A DNA stretch of 48,819 nucleotides from Gluconacetobacter dulcium. Its GTDB lineage: Bacteria; Pseudomonadota; Alphaproteobacteria; Acetobacterales; Acetobacteraceae. Shown in pieces: positions 44,388 to 48,819 of the stretch. How positions within the stretch are numbered: the first letter of the stretch is position 1; each line of letters begins with the position of its first letter. Location: positions 1 to 48,819 of the forward strand of contig NZ_JABEQN010000032.1 of NCBI RefSeq assembly GCF_014174165.1, in the 5' to 3' direction. Both the position numbers and the translations under genes were made by a program. Below the pieces are notes generated by a model. The model was not told the DNA's origin and made no database searches. It saw only the letters and a program-made list of their open reading frames with translations.

Positions 44388-46996
44388 CAGGTGTCCGCGC
44401 AACCGTCCGCCTGCAATTCCACGCCGGCTTCACGCTCGACGACGCTGTGAAGCTGGTCGATTATTTCGCCGACCTGGGCATCAGCCATCTCTACGCCTCG
44501 CCGCTGCTGGCCGCCCGTCCGGGCTCGACCCACGGCTACGACACGCTCGATTACAGCCGTATCAACCCCGAACTGGGCGGCCGCGAAGCCCTGGCCCGGC
44601 TGGTGGCCCGATTGCGCGCGCGCGGCATGGGCCTGATCCTCGATATCGTACCCAACCACATGGCGGTCGGCGGCAGCGGCAATGCGTGGTGGGAGGACGT
44701 TCTGGCGTGGGGCCAGGCCAGCCGGTGCGCGCATATGTTCGACATCGACTGGAACCCGCCGGACGAAAGCCTGCGCGGCCGCGTCCTGCTGCCGTTCCTG
44801 GCCGAGCCCTATGGCGACTGCCTGGAAAACGGCACGCTGCGCCTGCGCCACGACGCGGCCGACGGCTCGTTCGCCTGCTGGCATTACGAGCATCGCTTCC
44901 CGATCTGCCCGGATCACTATGCCGACCTGTTCGCGGACGCCGACGGATCGCCGGACGCCGTCCTGGCGCGCATGGCGCCGGACAGCCCCGAGGGCCGGGC
45001 GCGCCTGCACGCGCTGCTGGAGCGTCAGCATTACCGGTTGGCCTGGTGGCGCACGGCCTCCGACCTGATCAACTGGCGCCGCTTCTTCGACATCACGACG
45101 CTGGCCGGCCTCAGCGTCGAACATCCCGACGTGTTCGACGCCGTGCACCGTACCGTCATCGACCTGTATGAAGACGGGCTGATCGACGGCGTGAGGGTGG
45201 ATCACATCGACGGCCTCACCGACCCCCATGCCTACACCTCTCGCCTGCATCGCGCCTTGTCCGCCGCTGCCCCACGCCGCCCTCCCGAGGCCCCATCGCA
45301 TACCCCCCTCTATGTGGAGAAGATTCTGGCGGCGGACGAAGCCCTGCCCGCCGACTGGCCGATCGACGGCACCACCGGCTACGACTTTCTGGAACAGGTC
45401 GACCTGCTGCTCCACGACCAGCGCGGCGCCGACGCGCTGGACGATCTGTGGGTCTGGGGCGCCGGCGGCGCCACCAGCTTCCGCGAGGAAGAACAGGCGG
45501 CACGCGAGGCGGTGCTGAACGGCACCCTGGCCGCCGATCTCGCCCGCCTGGTCCACGTCCTGTCCGGCCTCGCCCGCCGCGACCCGCGCGCCCGCGACTT
45601 CACGCCGCCCGCCTTGGACCGTGTGCTGCGCCAGATCCTGATCCGCTTTCCCGTCTACCGGACCTATGACGAAGACAGCGCGGTCCTGCACACCATCTGC
45701 CAGACCGTGCGCCCCACGCTGGTGCCCGCGCAGCAGCCGGTTCTGGACTGGCTGGAGCGTCAACTCGGCCCCGGCGGCCCCGCCGAAGCCATCGCCTGCT
45801 TCGTGCATCTGACAGCCCCGCTGGCCGCAAAATCGGTAGAAGATACAGGCTTCTACCGCTATGGCCGCCTGCTGTCGCGCAACGATGTCGGCACGCATCC
45901 CGGCCATTTCGGCGGCACGGTCGCCGCCTTTCACGCCGCCAATATCGCGCGTCAGCGCGACTGGCCCCGCGCCATGCTCGCCACCGCCACCCACGACCAT
46001 AAACGCGGCGAGGACGCCCGCGCCCGCATCGCGGTGCTGTCCGAACTGGCGCAGGAATGGGTGCGCGTCGCCACCCGCTGGAGCGAGTTCAATGCGCCCT
46101 TGCGCCACCGTGTCGCCACCCGGTCCGGCCCCTGCACGGCACCCGACCGCGCCGACGAACTGATCCTCTACCAGACCCTGCTGGGCGCCTGGCCGATCGG
46201 CGACAGCCCGCTCGAACACAGGATCACCCCGGACTTCCACGACCGCATAGCCGCCTGGCAGGTCAAGGCGCTCCGCGAGGCCAAGCGTCACACAAGCTGG
46301 ATCGACCCGGAACCCGCCTACGAGGAGGCTTGCGGCGCCTACCTCGCCGCCCTGCTATCCGCCCACCCCGAAAACCGCTTCCCCTGGATGGTCGATGCGT
46401 TCGCCAACCAGATCGCCCCCGCCGGCGCCCTCAACGGGCTGGCGCAGACGCTGCTGCGCCTGACCAGCCCCGGCGTGCCAGATCTCTACCAGGGCTGCGA
46501 GTTCTGGGATTTCAGCCTGGTCGATCCCGACAACCGCCGCCCGGTGGATTTCCCGGTCCGCATGGCGGCCCTGGCCGAAAGCGCGGATGTCGGGTCGCTG
46601 CTGCCGCACTGGCGCGACGGCAGAGTAAAACAGACGCTGATCGCGGCCGTACTGCGGTTCCGGGCCACTTATCCGGCCCTGTTTGCCGATGGCGCGTACC
46701 GTCCGGTCCGGGTCGCGGGCACGCGGCGGCAGCATCTGCTCGCCTTCACCCGCGTGACGGAAGGTACCACGATGCTGGTGGTCGCGCCGCGCCTGTCCGC
46801 TGCCCTGATGCCGGACCCGGCCAACCTGTCCTGCCCGGCGATGCTGTGGCGCGGCACGACGCTGGACTGGGACGATGCCCCCGCCGGGCCGTGGCGCTCG
46901 CTGCTCCACCCGGACCGCATCATCGACCGTGCGGCGATGCTGGACCTCGCCATGCTGGCCGGCGGAGCGCCGCTGGATGTGCTGGTATCCGGCTGA
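44384..46996 (+). CDS. treY: Malto-oligosyltrehalose synthase
   Basis: The 870-residue GH13_26 enzyme isomerises the reducing-end linkage of malto-oligosaccharides to an alpha,alpha-1,1 bond. It has TVRLQFHAGFTLDDAVKLVDYFADLGISHLYASP, GSTHGYDTLDYSRINPELGG, LDIVPNHMAVG, nucleophile Asp273 in GVRVDHIDGL, Glu312 in LYVEKILAADE, and Asp538 in ATHDHKRGEDARARI. The C-terminal part has GVPDLYQGCEFWDFSLVDPDNRRPVDF. It is the last gene of the operon; a hairpin follows 54 bases after the stop. Confidence 0.95.
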   Translation: MTGVRATVRLQFHAGFTLDDAVKLVDYFADLGISHLYASPLLAARPGSTHGYDTLDYSRINPELGGREALARLVARLRARGMGLILDIVPNHMAVGGSGNAWWEDVLAWGQASRCAHMFDIDWNPPDESLRGRVLLPFLAEPYGDCLENGTLRLRHDAADGSFACWHYEHRFPICPDHYADLFADADGSPDAVLARMAPDSPEGRARLHALLERQHYRLAWWRTASDLINWRRFFDITTLAGLSVEHPDVFDAVHRTVIDLYEDGLIDGVRVDHIDGLTDPHAYTSRLHRALSAAAPRRPPEAPSHTPLYVEKILAADEALPADWPIDGTTGYDFLEQVDLLLHDQRGADALDDLWVWGAGGATSFREEEQAAREAVLNGTLAADLARLVHVLSGLARRDPRARDFTPPALDRVLRQILIRFPVYRTYDEDSAVLHTICQTVRPTLVPAQQPVLDWLERQLGPGGPAEAIACFVHLTAPLAAKSVEDTGFYRYGRLLSRNDVGTHPGHFGGTVAAFHAANIARQRDWPRAMLATATHDHKRGEDARARIAVLSELAQEWVRVATRWSEFNAPLRHRVATRSGPCTAPDRADELILYQTLLGAWPIGDSPLEHRITPDFHDRIAAWQVKALREAKRHTSWIDPEPAYEEACGAYLAALLSAHPENRFPWMVDAFANQIAPAGALNGLAQTLLRLTSPGVPDLYQGCEFWDFSLVDPDNRRPVDFPVRMAALAESADVGSLLPHWRDGRVKQTLIAAVLRFRATYPALFADGAYRPVRVAGTRRQHLLAFTRVTEGTTMLVVAPRLSAALMPDPANLSCPAMLWRGTTLDWDDAPAGPWRSLLHPDRIIDRAAMLDLAMLAGGAPLDVLVSG

Positions 46997-47050
46997 ACGC
47001 CCGATGGCGGCAGTTCGGCCATCCTGCGGATATCGCACGGAAAGGCCGCT

Positions 47051-47067
47051 CCGTGCATGGGGCACGG
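47051..47067 (+). terminator. Hairpin after treY
   Basis: CCGTGC-ATGGG-GCACGG forms a 6-bp stem followed by TTCCCCTTTC, a weak pyrimidine tract. It is placed to end the glg-tre transcript before the pit gene. Confidence 0.45.
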
Positions 47068-47159
47068 TTCCCCTTTCAAAATAACTTCACTGTTTCTGGA
47101 CCGGACTTTCCGCTGAGTGTCGCGCTGTCACAGCACTTTTTGGCCAAGGGGGGGAAGCC

Positions 47160-48728
47160 TTGTCGGAGACAACCATACCGCGCAGTCATTTTCTGCGTCC
47201 TAGAATGGAGAGTGGGGGAACCCCCGCGTTCAGGATATTCTTCCTGGCCGTGCTGGCGTGCGCGCTGGGTTTCGTCGGCTACAGCGTCCTGGCCGACGTG
47301 CGGGCGGCAGGCGGGAACGGACTGGCGATCGGGGCCTTCGCCCTGCTGGCGCTGGCGCTGCTGATCGCGCTGGGCTTCGAATTCGTCAACGGCTTCCACG
47401 ACACGGCCAACGCGGTCGCGACCGTGATCTACACCAACAGCATGCCGCCCATGGTGGCTGTCGTATGGTCGGGCGTGTGGAACCTTCTGGGCGTGCTGGT
47501 CTCATCCGGTGCCGTCGCCTACAGCGTGGTCACGCTGCTGCCGGTCGAACTCATCCTCCAGGTCGGCAGCGGCGCGGGATATGCGATGATCTTCGCGCTC
47601 CTGATCGCCGCGATCGTATGGAACCTCGCGACCTGGGCGATGGGGGTGCCCAACAGTTCCTCGCACGCCCTGATCGGCTCGATCATGGGGGTGGGCATCG
47701 CCAACCAGTTGATGGCGCCCGCCGGGGCCGCCACCTACGGCGTCGACTGGTCGCAAGTGTCCAAGGTTTTCAGTGCGTTGCTGTTCAGCCCGCTCTGCGG
47801 CTTCGTACTCTCCATGGCGCTGTTCTGGCTGTTCCGCGTCCTCGTGCGCAACCGCACGCTGTTCGAGACCCCCGAAGGCCACAAGCCGCCCCCATTGTGG
47901 ATTCGCGGCCTGCTGATCGGCACCTGCACCGGCGTTTCCTATTTCCACGGCGGCAATGACGGGCAGAAGGGCATGGGCCTGATCATGCTCATCCTGATCG
48001 GCGCCGCACCCACCGCCTACGCCCTCAACCGCGCGATGCCGGAAACCGCGATGCCGGCTTTCGTCCAGTCGGCCGGTGACGCCGCGGGCATCTTCCGCCA
48101 TCACATGACGGGCACCGATGTCGATGATGTGGCGGCGGCCCGTGCGCGGGTAACGGCGGCACTGCGCGACCGGGCGGTTGCGGATGGACAGGTCTATGGC
48201 GCGCTGGCCGTGCTCTCCGACGACATCGCGAATTCGGTCAAGGGCTACCGCACCCTCAACGCCATCCCCGCCGCACAGGTGCCGAACGTCCGCACCGACA
48301 TGTATCTGGTGTCGGATGCGATCCGCGTGCTGGGCAAGACCAATGCCTTCGCAGGAGCCGAGGCAGCCGGTCTGAAGGGCTTCATGGGGCAGCTCAACGC
48401 GGGCACGCGCTTCATCCCCACATGGGTCAAGGTTGCCGTCGCGGTAGCGCTGGGCCTGGGCACGATGGTCGGCTGGAAGCGTATCGTCGTCACCGTGGGC
48501 GAAAAGATCGGCAAGACGCATCTGAACTACGCACAGGGTGCCTCGGCGGAACTGGTCGCGATGGGGACGATCGGCCTGGCCGAGGGCTATGGCCTGCCGG
48601 TCTCCACCACCCATATCCTCTCCAGCGGCGTGGCGGGCACCATGGCGGCGGCGGGCTCGGGCCTGCAATGGCGGACGCTGCGTACCATGGCCATGGCCTG
48701 GGTGATCACCCCAATACTGTTCACTTAG
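47160..48728 (+). CDS. pit: PiT-family inorganic phosphate transporter, C-terminus replaced by IS end
   Basis: The 522-codon frame encodes a low-affinity phosphate symporter of the inner membrane. Both PiT repeats are visible: ALGFEFVNGFHDTANAVATVIYT (N-terminal signature) and VAMGTIGLAEGYGLPVSTTHILSSGVAGTM (C-terminal), with VPNSSSHALIGSIMGVGIAN and YFHGGNDGQKGMGLIMLI. The start is a TTG at 47160 right behind an AAGGGGGGGA ribosome site; the next in-frame ATG is 15 codons later. Near the end, LRTMAMAWVIT is native, but the family then continues with a last membrane helix (about 17-20 residues, LP....SG.L...). Here the IS end supplies PILFT and a stop. Loss of the last helix may impair folding or activity. 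Confidence 0.88.
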   Translation: MSETTIPRSHFLRPRMESGGTPAFRIFFLAVLACALGFVGYSVLADVRAAGGNGLAIGAFALLALALLIALGFEFVNGFHDTANAVATVIYTNSMPPMVAVVWSGVWNLLGVLVSSGAVAYSVVTLLPVELILQVGSGAGYAMIFALLIAAIVWNLATWAMGVPNSSSHALIGSIMGVGIANQLMAPAGAATYGVDWSQVSKVFSALLFSPLCGFVLSMALFWLFRVLVRNRTLFETPEGHKPPPLWIRGLLIGTCTGVSYFHGGNDGQKGMGLIMLILIGAAPTAYALNRAMPETAMPAFVQSAGDAAGIFRHHMTGTDVDDVAAARARVTAALRDRAVADGQVYGALAVLSDDIANSVKGYRTLNAIPAAQVPNVRTDMYLVSDAIRVLGKTNAFAGAEAAGLKGFMGQLNAGTRFIPTWVKVAVAVALGLGTMVGWKRIVVTVGEKIGKTHLNYAQGASAELVAMGTIGLAEGYGLPVSTTHILSSGVAGTMAAAGSGLQWRTLRTMAMAWVITPILFT

Positions 48729-48819
48729 AGGGTATAATGACGATATTGGGGCGATAGGGTGGAGGCCTGCCACGATGGCGACGAGGATAACGTGGTTTGA
48801 GCCGCTTGACGCCGCGGTG
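48711..48819 (+). mobile_element. Insertion sequence, right copy (partial, one end)
   Basis: This segment is the inverted copy of 7-115, with one mismatch in 109 bases. It starts within the last codons of pit, supplies that gene's stop codon, and runs off the window. The element end reads CCAATACTGTTCACTTAG. The true border could be a few bases inside because of an unseen target duplication. Confidence 0.8.
48775..48819 (+). CDS. Putative transposase, N-terminal fragment (runs off window)
   Basis: ATG 48775 behind GGAGG opens the same frame as in the left copy (MATRITWFEPLDAAV) and continues off the edge. The family is not identifiable from 15 codons. Confidence 0.5.
   Translation, partial: MATRITWFEPLDAAV

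Overview
The window is GC-rich DNA with strong third-position GC bias (long spurious reading frames opposite most genes). The gene content points to a non-photosynthetic acetic acid bacterium (Acetobacteraceae, plausibly Gluconacetobacter or a close relative): an acetic-acid-bacterium style glycogen/trehalose cluster, many sugar and organic-acid type MFS transporters, TonB receptors, and remnants of IS1380-family transposases, a family first described in Acetobacter. The genus is an inference; no rRNA or other marker gene is present.

The two ends of the window are inverted copies of the same insertion-sequence end (1-115 and 48711-48819, 108 of 109 bases identical). Each carries the first codons of a putative transposase pointing out of the window. 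The left copy cuts a secreted cupin gene; the right copy cuts the 3' end of a PiT phosphate transporter. The window may therefore be a contig that stopped at repeat copies, or a segment bracketed by inverted IS elements.

Layout. 0.1-2 kb: truncated cupin, aldo/keto reductase, PRC-barrel protein. 2-4.6 kb: decayed DNA, a DUF523 pseudogene with an in-frame stop, and a MocR-type regulator facing a divergent EamA exporter (4.7-5.6 kb). 5.6-12.1 kb: an XRE regulator plus MFS transporter, divergent from a fatty-acid desaturase, a PhnD-like binding protein and a TonB-dependent receptor; this looks like one regulated uptake/modification locus of unknown substrate. 12.2-14.7 kb: CBS-BON protein, and an SDR divergent from a TetR with a perfect 28-bp inverted-repeat operator. 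14.9-18.1 kb: heme oxygenase and bacteriophytochrome (bphO-bphP), translationally coupled; the kinase is HWE type with a fused receiver. 18.3-20.3 kb: LysR divergent from a quinone oxidoreductase.

20.3-25.7 kb is a mosaic: an IS4-type transposase fragment, TetR, siderophore-interacting flavoprotein and FAD monooxygenase, an IS1380 fragment, an HSL-family hydrolase, a second IS1380 fragment, and a FecI sigma factor whose 3' end was replaced by that fragment. 25.8-30 kb is an intact FecI-FecR-TonB receptor surface-signalling operon with Fur-box-like sites shared with the broken sigma gene. 30.0-30.4 kb holds decayed MntA/HepT toxin-antitoxin remnants, followed by a small XRE/membrane-protein operon with two nearly perfect operators, then an AcuR-AcuI pair and an SHS-type MFS transporter.

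34.4-47.0 kb is a six-gene operon glgA-glgB-glgX-treZ-malQ-treY. It synthesises and branches glycogen, debranches it, and converts malto-oligosaccharides to trehalose (TreY then TreZ), with MalQ re-sizing the oligosaccharides. No glgC or glgP lies in the window. The last gene is the IS-truncated pit gene. No rRNA, tRNA, CRISPR array or replication origin was seen.
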